A stretch of DNA of 64,000 bases from Favolaschia claudopus (taxonomy: Eukaryota; Basidiomycota; Agaricomycetes; Agaricales; Mycenaceae): the NCBI GenBank assembly GCA_037176885.1, contig JAWWNJ010000146.1, positions 186,001 to 250,000 of the forward strand. The letters run 5' to 3'. Below, piece after piece: positions 1 to 9,957 of the stretch. Position 1 is the first letter of the stretch, and each line of letters opens with the position of its first letter. The translations under genes were made by a program, and so were the position numbers. The notes under the pieces were generated by a model, which was given only the letters and a program-made list of their open reading frames with translations, searched no databases and was not told the DNA's origin.

Positions 1-2589
1 CCACGCGAAAGAACTTATCATTGCTGCGTTGCGCAATGACAACGACCGCTATAGTGAGAAGATTGCGGAATTTCGTTGTCGGCTTTTAGACCTGTATCTA
101 CTGGACGCGTTCAACGAAGGCTCAGGCAACGATGTGCTCGAGTGGGCCGAACTGGATGTTATTGAACGCGAGCAAAAGACGCGATGGAAATCTAATCTTG
201 AGGAAATTCTTCTCAAATACGGGCAGGAGCGTCCTCTGGTGTGTGTCTGTCTCAATGTACGTCTCGCGTTCAAGTTAAATTCCATGGAAGGACTTCATGA
301 CCGAAATAAATACTCATTTCGCAACACCGTCTTCAAGACTGCAGTTGCTGATGCTGATCAATCTGTATACATCTGTACCGTCCTTCCAGTCTCTCGCAGC
401 TGCATTTGCCACCCACCCCCTCATGTCCAGCCTGCTCTGTTCCCTGCTCCTCGACAAATCGTCAACAGTATGCACGATTGGCCTCACCGTCGTAGTGAAA
501 CTCTTGCCCATCTTTGCCGTCATGGCGTGCGCCGATCTCAAAATCATTCTCCCGCGACTGCTCACCATTCTTGCTCAAGTGCTCTGCTGGAAAGAGCGTC
601 TTCCACAGGCCACATCGCCGCCACCCGAGGACGCAGCTGAGCTAGAGTTGGAGCAGGAGCTTGAAGAAAACAGTCCCACACTCGAGGTGCGCGATGACCT
701 CGGTTGGACAGTCTTGCAGCAATCCTTCGACACGGGTTCATCTGCTCTACCTTCACCGCATCGATATTACACGCTGCTCTATTACCTGTTTCCATGCAAT
801 GTGCTCCGGTTTTTGAGAGCTCCCGTGCTCTACCTCAACACTAATAACGTCGAGAGCCCGTATACGGTAGATTGGGAAACCGCTCTAGATGAACAAAAGA
901 TTCGGAGTAAGAGCCAGGTCAGTTCGTTCCTAACAAATGATATCTTGACTACTAAATGTTCGTCGCTTCCAGACCTTGCTTCGTTCTCATGTTTGCCACC
1001 CCCTCATTATTTTCCGTGACGCGGCCGATGAGATTGCGCGACCCGACTTTTGGGCCGAATACGACGTATCTCGGATCGCCAGCGAGTCTATGATGCTCGA
1101 TAATCGGAATAGTGTCATGGGGTACCGTGAAAGATACGAGTCAAAGGAAACGAATTCCAATGTCCGCCGGGAGCTCAGCACTCCCTCCATACATAGCAGC
1201 GATGACGGCGGCAAGACGCCCATGCACACGGCAGCGCTCTCGACGAGTGAGCCCCACGTTTCGCTTGAAGATCTCATCGCCACGTCTGTGGCTCTCAAGT
1301 CCAGTCTGACTGACACCCGCGAGTTGGTTGTATCGCAGTGGCCAAGTTCCATCTTTGTTTCGTCTCCCGACTCCCCGGTTCGGCCACAGCATTCGCTTTC
1401 TGTACCGTCAATCACCATTGGCGATGAAGCCACGCTGCCTTCTCACATTGGCCAGGCGATCTCCGGACTGCAGCGCGAGGTTCTCCTGCTCCGAAATGAG
1501 CTCAATTTCGAGCTGTGGCTGTCGCGCGAGAATGTTAAGCATATAGGACGCCTTTATCAAGATCAAATGCTTTCACGGAACGCGGAGGTTGAACGGCAAG
1601 GTTTGGTATGTCTCCCCTGCTCCGACTCGTGTTGTCAGAAGGATTGAACGTCAACTTGTAGTACAACAAACTCCGAAACTATCGCTTGCAAGTGGCTCAG
1701 CTTGAAACCGAACTCCGGACACACAAAGACAACGCTTCGTCTACCAAAGAACGATATGCTGACTGGAATAATGAGCTGCAGAAGAAAGTGCAAGACTTTC
1801 GCGAGCAAAAGAAGTCATGGACTAACGAGACCGCCGCTTTGCGCGCAGCTGAGAAGGAAGGAAAAGTATGTGTTTAGCATTGTCTGTTCAGAATCGGAAT
1901 CAATGATCTTCCCCAGGCTCTATTCGAAGCGCAGGGAACGCTGCTCGCAGAGGCGACACAAGAAGTATTCTCGCTGCAGACTCAAATGAAGGAGGTTCAG
2001 CACAAGGTTGATCGTCTTCACGACTATGAGCGCCAGATCGAGCAGCACGTGAAGATTCAGCGGTTGTGGCAAGTGCAGTTCGAATATTTGCATCGTAAAT
2101 GACTGAATGGTATATTCTTCCAGGGAAGCTGATTTTGTCAAGTTCAACGAGCGCGGTGAAGAATTGGAGCTGATGAAAGCACAATACAAGCAAATGGAAC
2201 TACATCTACAGTCGTTCACGGGAGCGCATACGGAGCTAGAAGACAGTGGCCGGTGGGTTCTGGTTCATCTCTTACTCACGAACAGACGCTCACTGTGCTC
2301 TTCCAATAGTACCTATCGTCGCCAGATCCAAGCATTAGAAGCTCAGTTAATACAAGCCAAGAACCAGGTGGTTGAGAAATCTCTGAGACGACCTGAAGAA
2401 ATTGCGGCATTCGTTGCAGAGAAAAGAGCACTGTTGAATGCGAATACGCAACTGACGGAAGAAAATACCACGTTGCGCGAAGAACTTGAGGATATGATGG
2501 CTATGGTGGAGGTTCTGAAGGGGCAGGTAAGCGGGCGAAGAGGATTGGTGTCGGACCCCAGAATGAGTCCGATATTAGGCGCGGTTTGA
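1..2589 (+). CDS. TSC1: Hamartin (TSC1) homologue, 3' part
   Basis: Hamartin is the scaffold of the TSC1-TSC2 complex, which restrains TORC1 by promoting GTP hydrolysis on Rheb at lysosomal or vacuolar membranes. The left edge of the window cuts the gene, so the start is missing. The exon near 330-640 carries the conserved hamartin core (KLLPIFAVMACADLKIILPR, then LAQVLCWKER). A Ser-rich linker follows at about 1000-1450. From about 1450 to 2550 the protein is a long heptad-rich coiled coil (for example QLETELRTHK, DFREQKKSW, LTEENTTLREELEDMMAM), as in the C-terminal half of known hamartins. At least six short introns are implied by frame changes, for example near 240, 915, 1605, 1868, 2090 and 2255. 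The frame closes at 2589. The domain order makes the identity secure; exon borders are approximate. Confidence 0.85.
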
Positions 2590-2770
2590 AGCCTGCACAT
2601 AGATTTCACAGCTTGTATCATTATAGTGGACATATAGCTTGTACAGTACCCACAGCACACTAAACAGCCTTGTGAACGGAAAAGGAAAAGATCTAGCAAA
2701 TTCCATGAGCGGCAAAGTGTGGGAACGACCTGCCCGGATTAGACGGGCACCTCGATCAAAAATTTTCATT

Positions 2771-2783
2771 GAAAGTTCTGGAA
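2771..2783 (+). promoter_or_regulatory. Heat-shock element upstream of HSP90
   Basis: The sequence GAAAGTTCTGGAA gives three perfectly spaced inverted HSF units (GAA, TTC, GAA). A further TTC at 2765-2767 has one extra base of spacing. An ATAAAAGG TATA-like box follows at 2801-2808, about 140 bp before the HSP90 ATG. This is the expected binding site for heat shock factor. Confidence 0.7.
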
Positions 2784-2944
2784 GGATCGTGTCTGGCCAC
2801 ATAAAAGGAACGAGGACGCGTCCAATTCTCTTTGCTTTTTGCTTCCATCTTTCACCTTTTCCCTCCCATCCATCTCCTCCCCCATCTCGTTCGTGTTCTA
2901 TTATCCTCCTCATCTCTTCCCAACTCACACTTCGCTATAGACTC

Positions 2945-5436
2945 ATGGCCTCCGAAAGCTTTGGATTCCAGGCAGAAATCAGCCAGCTGCTGGATCTGAT
3001 TATCAGTATGTTTCTTTCTTTCGTCTGCACCTCCAGTGGCTCATCCTCGCCTTCCAGACACTTTCTACTCCAACAAAGAGATTTTCCTTCGTGAAATCAT
3101 CTCCAACGCCTCCGATGCCCTCGACAAAATCCGCTATGCTTCCTTGACCGACTCGACTGCCCTCGATGCAGAGAAGGAGCTCTTCATCCGCATCATCCCC
3201 GACAAGGAGAACAAAATTCTGACCATCCGCGACTCTGGCGTCGGTATGACCAAGGCCGACATGGTCAACAACCTTGGTACCATCGCCAAATCTGGCACAA
3301 AAGTACGTCTGCCTTTTATTGATTTATATATCATGGCTCTCTTGCTTAACACATTTCGGTAGGGCTTCATGGAGGCCCTCTCTTCTGGCGCCGATATTTC
3401 CATGATCGGTCAATTCGGTGTCGGTTTCTACTCTTCATACCTCGTCGCAGAGCGCGTGCAGGTTGTCTCCAAGCACAACGACGACGAGCAGTATATCTGG
3501 GAGTCGGCTGCCGGCGGAACCTTCACCATCACTCTCGACACTGTCAACCCTCCCCTTGGCCGTGGTTCCGAGATTCGTCTTTTCCTCAAGGAGGACCAGC
3601 TTGAGTACCTCGAGGAGAAGAAGATCAAGGAGATCGTCAAGAAGCACTCTGAGTTCATCTCCTACCCCATCCAACTTGCTGTCACGAAGGAGATCGAGAA
3701 AGTAAGTCGCGTTCGCATCTCTTTTTTTTTTTTTGTTTTGACATTTGTTGACGGTGACGTTGTGCAGGAGGTTGAGGACGACGAGGAAGAGGCTGAGGAG
3801 GGCGAGAAGCCCCAGATTGAGGAGGTCGAGGACGACGACGACAAGCCCAAGGACAAGAAGAAGAAGAAGGTCAAGGAGACCGAGACGTCGAACGAGGAGC
3901 TCAACAAGACCAAGCCTATCTGGACGCGCAACCCCAACGACATCACCCCTGAAGAGTACGGCTCGTTCTACAAGAGCTTGACCAACGACTGGGAAGACCA
4001 CCTCGCCGTCAAGCACTTCTCCGTCGAGGGTCAGCTCGAGTTCAAGGCTATCCTCTTCATCCCCAAGCGGTAGGCGTTTACTTGTCCTCTTCCTTTGAAA
4101 CACGAGCTCATCGTGCTACGCAGCGCTCCTTTCGACCTCTTCGAGTCCAAGAAGAAGCGCAACAACATCAAACTCTACGTTCGCCGCGTGTTCATCATGG
4201 ACGACTGCGAGGACCTCATCCCCGAGTACCTCAACTTCGTCAAGGGTATCGTCGACTCCGAGGACCTCCCTCTCAACATCTCCCGTGAGACGCTCCAGCA
4301 GAACAAGATTCTGAAAGTCATTCGCAAGAACATCGTCAAGAAGTGCATGGACCTCCTCAGCGAGATCGCGGAGGACAAAGACAACTTCAACAAGTTCTAC
4401 GAGGCGTTCGGCAAGAACTTGAAGCTCGGTATCCACGAGGACTCGCAGAACCGCAGCAAGCTCGCTGAGTTCCTGCGCTTCTACTCGACCAAGTCGTCGG
4501 AGGAGCAAATCTCTCTCAAAGGTGTGTTTTCTTACTCGTTGGTGTTGCCGTTGCGATATATATTCATCGACGCGCAGACTACATCACCCGCATGCCCGAG
4601 GTCCAGAAATCTATCTACTACCTCACCGGCGAATCCCTTGCTGCCACCCGCGACTCACCCTTCCTCGAGGTGCTCAAGAAGAAGGGCTTCGAGGTCCTAC
4701 TCCTGGTCGACCCCATCGACGAGTATGCGATCACGCAGCTCAAGGAGTTCGATGGCAAGAAGCTCGTCTGTGTGTCGAAGGAGGGTCTCGAGCTCGAGGA
4801 GACCGACGAGGAGAAGGCCGAGCGGGAGAAGGAGGTCGCCGAGTTCGGCGAGCTTTGCACCACCGTCAAGGACGCTCTGGGTGACAAGGTCGAGAAGGTC
4901 GTCGTCTCCAACCGCATCACCGATTCCCCCTGTGTCCTCGTTACTGGTCAGTTCGGTTGGTCGTCGAACATGGTAAGTGTGCTGTTGTCGACATGATTTT
5001 CACAATTGCTGACGCCGTGTCGTAGGAGCGTATCATGAAGGCGCAGGCTCTGCGGGACTCGTCGATGTCGTCGTACATGGCATCGAAGAAGACGCTCGAG
5101 CTCAACCCGAGTAACCCCATCATCAAGGAGTTGAAGCGGAAGGTTGCGGAGGACAAGGGCGACAAGTCTGTCCGGGATTTGACCTACCTGCTGTTCGAGA
5201 CTGCCCTCCTTACCTCTGGATTTGCTCTCGACGAGCCGACATCATTCGCTAAGCGGATCCACCGTATGATTTCGTGAGTGTATCTTGCATTATGCGTTGC
5301 TTTATGTCCTGACTTGTCTTTGCTTAGTTTGGGTCTGGATGTCGATGAGGATGAGGAGGATGCCCCTGCTGCTTCGGATGACGCACCCCCGCCACTCGAG
5401 AGCGCTTCGACGTCGGCGATGGAGGAGATTGACTAA
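2945..5436 (+). CDS. HSP90: Cytosolic molecular chaperone HSP90
   Basis: ATP-dependent dimeric chaperone that matures kinases, receptors and other clients in the cytosol. Eight exons (seven introns of about 50-70 bp) encode about 700 residues, the usual length. The N-terminal ATPase domain shows [39 protein letters not shown] and [14 protein letters not shown] (GHKL fold, ATP lid). An acidic, lysine-rich linker lies at about 3769-3880. The middle domain carries the catalytic-loop region around [24 protein letters not shown] sequence (here [13 protein letters not shown]) and [10 protein letters not shown]. The C-terminal dimerisation domain follows. The last five residues are MEEID rather than the near-universal MEEVD that binds TPR co-chaperones. 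The start is the ATG at 2945 ([12 protein letters not shown]). A heat-shock element and TATA-like box stand upstream. Identity is certain. Confidence 0.97.
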
Positions 5437-7028
5437 TTGTTGTACTATATACTGATGTTTTCTACTGGCATTTTGTATCTTGCTTTCATTTACACTATCC
5501 GCAATGCAATTCTCGTTTCACGACTCTGCATGATTTATTCTTAGTCGGGCAACTGTTCTGGAAAGTTCGGTGTATATGACGCGCGGACTGACGTTGGAAA
5601 GCTAAACGCGGGGTGGGGCTCAGTGGCGCGGGAAGGATATTGTTGTTGAAGGAGTTAGCGCTACGGGAGAACAAAAAAAGTACGGAAACTGCCTGGGGTT
5701 CTCTTTTGTGCAAGGAAGCGATCAAGGCGTGTCTGACTCGGTATAGTCTGACTCTTAGGTGAAGACGGTGAAAGTCATCGAGACAATGGGAGGATGTGAC
5801 ATTTCTCCCACAGAACGTGACATCACGCGCCGTGAGATGGCAGGACGTAAACAGGGCCAAAGCAGCAAACTTCATTGTTTCCTCCTACTATGACGACCTA
5901 TTAAAGACTTACGACCCCCCCGCTGTATTCTTATTGTCCCCCCACCGCCCTCCATGCTTGCAGTCGCACCACAACCAATCCCATCTACCTCAGCGACTGC
6001 TATTTATTCCATCGTCAGCACCAGCCCCCCTCTTCATTTTTTTTTCCCTGCTCATCTTGTCGTCCAGATGTCCTCCCAAGCAGTCGCGGTACAACGACTT
6101 CAATCCCCCATCCTTCTCGACGCTCGGCTGCGCTCAGTACGCGCCTTTCTGGCCTTCTTGCTTCTTTCGCTCATTCTCGTATTTTTGCAGCCAATATGCA
6201 GCCCCCACCGAAGACGAACTGCTCGTCCGCGTCGTCGACCTCATTGTGCGCGTTCAGACTGCGCCTTAGAGTCCGCCCTACATCCTTTCGACCGTTTGCC
6301 ATGGATATCAGCCATGGACACGCCACCAAACGCGCTCCATATTGCGGACATAGCAGATCTCTCCCAGCTTGTCGTGGACGAGCCTCCACAGGAGTTCGAC
6401 CTACCGGCCCCTGGAACCGGGCCTATCCGAAGGCGAAAGACATCCCTTCGCGCCAGCCCTTTGCCCCCTAAAACCCATAACTTGCATGACACAACCCCCC
6501 ACACTCCCATCACCCACATTAATCACCCCCGCATCACCTTCCACAATCTCATGCCCGTGCTGTCTTGCGATCTCAGCGCACGGCCCTAATACGCGTGCGG
6601 CCTTCGCCGCGACTCACCCTACTCTCGCCCTCCCATAATCATCTCAACATCGCCACGTATTGCAACATATCACTGAACATAATCTCTCGAGTCCACCCCC
6701 CGGCTTCCTTGCTCGATGTATCCCGCAATTCCCTTCATCTGCATAGTGATTTATTGCTCGAACATTCTCGGAGAAGTATATATCTGCATTAGTATCCGGT
6801 TTATTTTTTTGTTTTCTTCGTACCACCATGTTGTTGCCATCTCAGCATTATGCTGATGTTCTGACCACCCCTCCAAGCATATGCAACCCTTACTTTTTAG
6901 CTACCTACTTTGAACTGCATTTGCTATGACGCCCTCCATTGACTCGATAACCTCGAGAAGCTTTGTATTAGATACGTACGACAAACCAAATATCGAAACT
7001 CCTGTGCTCCCACTTGGCTCCCACCACA
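5437..7028. other. Gene-poor interval between HSP90 and SER1
   Basis: About 1.6 kb. It is pyrimidine-rich (CCCC and TTTT runs near 5925-6060) and shows no family I recognise on either strand. The one open frame with some protein-like character (5954-6589) is listed separately at low confidence. The rest probably holds the HSP90 3' UTR and the SER1 promoter. Confidence 0.5.
5954..6589 (+). CDS. Doubtful hypothetical protein with one membrane segment
   Basis: I do not recognise this protein. The open frame of 211 codons has an ATG at 5954 and an internal ATG at 6068 (MSSQAVAVQRL). One hydrophobic stretch is visible (RAFLAFLLLSLILVFLQ, near 6145-6200), followed by an Arg/Pro-rich part and a more ordered-looking stretch (LHIADIADLSQLVVDEPPQE) near 6330-6400. 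A second frame over 6190-6270 (APTEDELLVRVVDLIVRVQ) also looks protein-like, so a spliced gene combining the two frames is possible. I could not find convincing introns. It may equally be chance in pyrimidine-rich DNA. Confidence 0.25.
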   Translation: MLAVAPQPIPSTSATAIYSIVSTSPPLHFFFPAHLVVQMSSQAVAVQRLQSPILLDARLRSVRAFLAFLLLSLILVFLQPICSPHRRRTARPRRRPHCARSDCALESALHPFDRLPWISAMDTPPNALHIADIADLSQLVVDEPPQEFDLPAPGTGPIRRRKTSLRASPLPPKTHNLHDTTPHTPITHINHPRITFHNLMPVLSCDLSARP

Positions 7029-8287
7029 ATGTCCGATTCGCGTTTGATAAATTTTGGAGCAGGTCCCTCCGCCTTGCCAGCCTCGGTCTTGCAAGAGGCT
7101 GCTCAAGGGCTGCTCAATTTCAATGGAACTGGCATAGGAATCGCTGAGATTTCCCATCGATCAAAAGAATTCACCGCTTGCATCGCAGAGCTAGAAGGCC
7201 AGATTCGCACTCAGCTAGACGTCCCCCAAACCCACAGCATCCTGTTCACCCAGGGAGGAGGCACTGGTCAATTTTCTGCAGTCGTGTTGAATCTACTCGC
7301 GCGTTACCGCCTACTCCATCCTGACGTTCCCACCGATGAAATCGCCCTGGACTACGTCGTGACCGGTTCCTGGAGTAAAAAAGCGGCGGAAGAGGCGCGC
7401 AGACTTGGCGGTGGTCGCGTCAACGTCGCGGTAGATGCCCGTCCGTATTCCAAGGACGGCAAATCTTTCGATAACATCCCCGGGCCCGATGCTTACAGCT
7501 TTTCTTCCGACCCTGCGCTCATCTACTACTGCGAGAACGAGACTGTCGATGGTGTCGAATTCTCTCATGACCCTGCGTCGCCCGCGTCCTTCCCGTTTCA
7601 CCTTCTCCCAAAAAATGCTCTGGTCCCACTCGTAGCCGACTATTCTTCCTCATTCATGTCGAGAGCCATTCCCCGGCTCGCTGACCACGCGGTGATTTAC
7701 GCTGGCGCACAGAAAAACATCGGTCCCGCGGGACTGACGATCCTCATCGTGCGCAACGACTGCCTCGTTGATGTCGATGCTGCAGCGAAACTCGGCGCCA
7801 CTCCGGTCCCGCTGACGTTTTCCTATAAAACGATCGCAGACAGCAAGAGCCTGTACAACACGCCCTCTGTGTTGGCGATATATATATCGGGGCTTGTGCT
7901 GAAGCGTTCGCGCGAGCTGGGTGGGGTGAAATATTATGAAGAGGTGAATAGGCGGAAAGCTGACAAGCTGTACGCCGTTATCAAAGAGGGAGAAGCAAAG
8001 GGTGTGTTCAAGGCTAAGGTTAACGAGGGTTCAGGGAGCCTTATGAACATCGTTTTCGATGTGATTGGCGACGGCGCTGAAGCCAAGTTCATCTCTGGTG
8101 CCGAGGAACGGGGTATGCGGTCGCTGAAGGGTCATCGGTATGTTGTTTATTCGCGAAAGCTGATTAGCACTGACTTTAACGTCTCAGTTCTGTTGGAGGT
8201 ATCCGAATTTCGCTCTACAACGCCGTCACGGAGGAGCAGACTGATGTTCTGATTGCGTACATGAAGGAATTTTTGGCGCAGCAGTGA
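7029..8287 (+). CDS. SER1: Phosphoserine aminotransferase
   Basis: PLP enzyme that converts 3-phosphohydroxypyruvate and glutamate to phosphoserine and 2-oxoglutarate, the second step of serine synthesis. Two exons; a 50-bp intron at about 8139-8188 joins GHR to SVGGIRISLYNAV. The N-terminus reads MSDSRLINFGAGPSALP, with the family's F-G/N-A-G-P motif. The PLP lysine is in GAQKNIGPAG (near 7710). The C-terminus GMRSLKGHRSVGGIRISLYN is the conserved substrate-binding end. About 400 residues, the normal length. The first ATG in a good context is 7029; the frame is open slightly upstream without an ATG. It converges with the dioxygenase gene, leaving 104 bp between stop codons. Confidence 0.95.
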
Positions 8288-8391
8288 AGAGATATAAAGG
8301 AATCAATGGACAAAGACGAACAAGTTCTGTATACATATTGCTGTATCATGCTACATATGTACCGCATTCAACATGCAAGGAAAAATAGGCT

Positions 8392-9354
8392 TTACACGAA
8401 CATTACATCGGACCGGAGAACATACTTCACACCGCGTACAACGGTCGACCCTTCGTGGAGCATACATTCTCGCCCATGCCTGTATCTTGTTGTGAATAAA
8501 CCGCAAATTTGAACGGTACTTACCGATGTAACAAAGCGGTCCCGCGAACCAACGGGGCTTTGATAACGTCCCGAGTGAGATCTTTTTCGTTTTGATAGAA
8601 CAAAGTCTGTCATCAGCCAGTGCAGATGAGCCAATTCTCATAAGAGGAGCATAGTGTGCATACTTCCCCGCCCTCGACCCCGTCTTGCACGCCTGTCAGG
8701 TATATCAACAAGGTCCATTCGGACTTGGCTCCGGTTATGGAGTCGCGACAATCGTCATCGTAATGCGGCCTGAACAGCACATATATGCGCTTAACACATC
8801 CAAGTGAGAATAATAGGACGGACCCGAAATATTGATCAGGAGTGTATTTGTACACGCGAATATTAGAATTGAGAGAATGAGCCGTGCGCGGGATACCGGC
8901 GGCGCTTCCCTTCCCCGTTTTGGCAGGGGCAAAGGGAGGTAGATGCGGCGCGATCGCGGTGTGAAGTTTCTTCGCGAAATCGGGAGATGTGATCGAGAAT
9001 CTATCTGGACGAGTCAGTTGCCGCAAGGTAGATATAGCACACTCGCAGCGCATACGATTATGCCGCTCCGCTTCCCCGCGTTTCTTCGGTGGTGTGAGCT
9101 CCAGAGGTAGGCTGTCAATAAATTTCACGAAGGATTTACACTCTGCGGCAGAGAAGATGTCCTAGGGAAGGGAAATCGTTTCAATCCATTTTGGAACTGG
9201 CGTGGTACGACGTGGAATTGCGAACATCGACGAGGATGATTTGATTGTCTAGTAGAACGCGGCATTCTAGATCTGACTTTGCTGATATTTCTGGGAATTG
9301 AACGACGGGGTTCGGATTATGGACGGGTTTTGCGCTTTTGTCTTTTTTCCCCAT
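8392..9354 (-). CDS. 2OG-Fe(II) dioxygenase, prolyl 4-hydroxylase-like
   Basis: Non-haem iron oxygenase of the prolyl-4-hydroxylase type; the substrate cannot be read from the sequence. On the minus strand five exons can be joined in frame: MGKKDKSAKPVHNPNPVVQF..., then DIFSAAECKSFVKFIDSLPL, then RFSITSPDFAKKLHTAIAPH, then PHYDDDCRDSITGAKSEWTL, then the last exon ending ...VKYVLRSDVMFV. The iron ligands are the HxD of PHYDD and the distal His in the HGRECMLHEG region; the Lys of GVKYVLRSD probably binds 2-oxoglutarate. All four introns have GT..AG borders. The ATG at 9354 is the only in-frame start. It is divergent from the IST1-TBC gene with about 600 bp between the starts. Confidence 0.85.
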
Positions 9355-9957
9355 GGGCTGGGATTGTGATCGACGCGGTGAGAGCGAGCGCTTGAGCGTG
9401 TACAGGTCCTGGTGTGAACGCTAGCCTGAGAGACGACCTAATAACTTGACTTGACTCGGTGTTAGCCCGTGGTGGTGGAGGTCAAAGGGTATAACAATCA
9501 TTTGATCGATCATAGCTTGAATGAGTTACGTGCGGCGTGTACCGCGACAAGGACCACTCCAATTCTTCATGGACGATGCAGGACGGTTTTGCACAGTGCT
9601 ACAGAGCGATTGAGGGAGATGCTACGTTGAGTGATTCAATTCACTTCTAGGCTTCGAACGCGGCGTTACAGAGCCCACAAAATATGATGTTGAGTACTGA
9701 AGTTGGCGCGTTCGTAGAGGAGATCATAAAATATTCCACGTTCAACCGCGTCGCGGACGTTGTGAAGGGTGTTGCACTCTGGTTGCACTAACGCCGTCGA
9801 ACCCGAAATTGATCGCGGCACCGCTTGACGCGCTTGTACGTGGGAGAAATAGCCGGCCAATTTTGACATGGCCTTCGCCAACGACTGCTAAACGCCAGTA
9901 AACGCCCTAAACGATACCAAGACAGATACCCCAGCCTTGACGACTTACGACTGTTCC
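9355..9957. other. Divergent promoter region between the dioxygenase and IST1-TBC genes
   Basis: About 600 bp lying between two start codons on opposite strands. A 71-codon minus-strand frame (9666-9881) has no recognisable similarity and lacks support. No repeats or RNA genes were seen. Confidence 0.5.

Noticed and set aside
3435..4103. 222-codon minus-strand frame rich in Leu and Val opposite HSP90
   Set aside because: It is the antisense shadow of the acidic, Lys-rich HSP90 coding sequence and has no domain.
5495..5875. 126-codon minus-strand frame after HSP90
   Set aside because: No protein-like features; overlaps the probable HSP90 3' region.
9666..9881. 71-codon minus-strand frame in the divergent promoter
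   Set aside because: Too short, with no recognisable similarity and no promoter or neighbour support.
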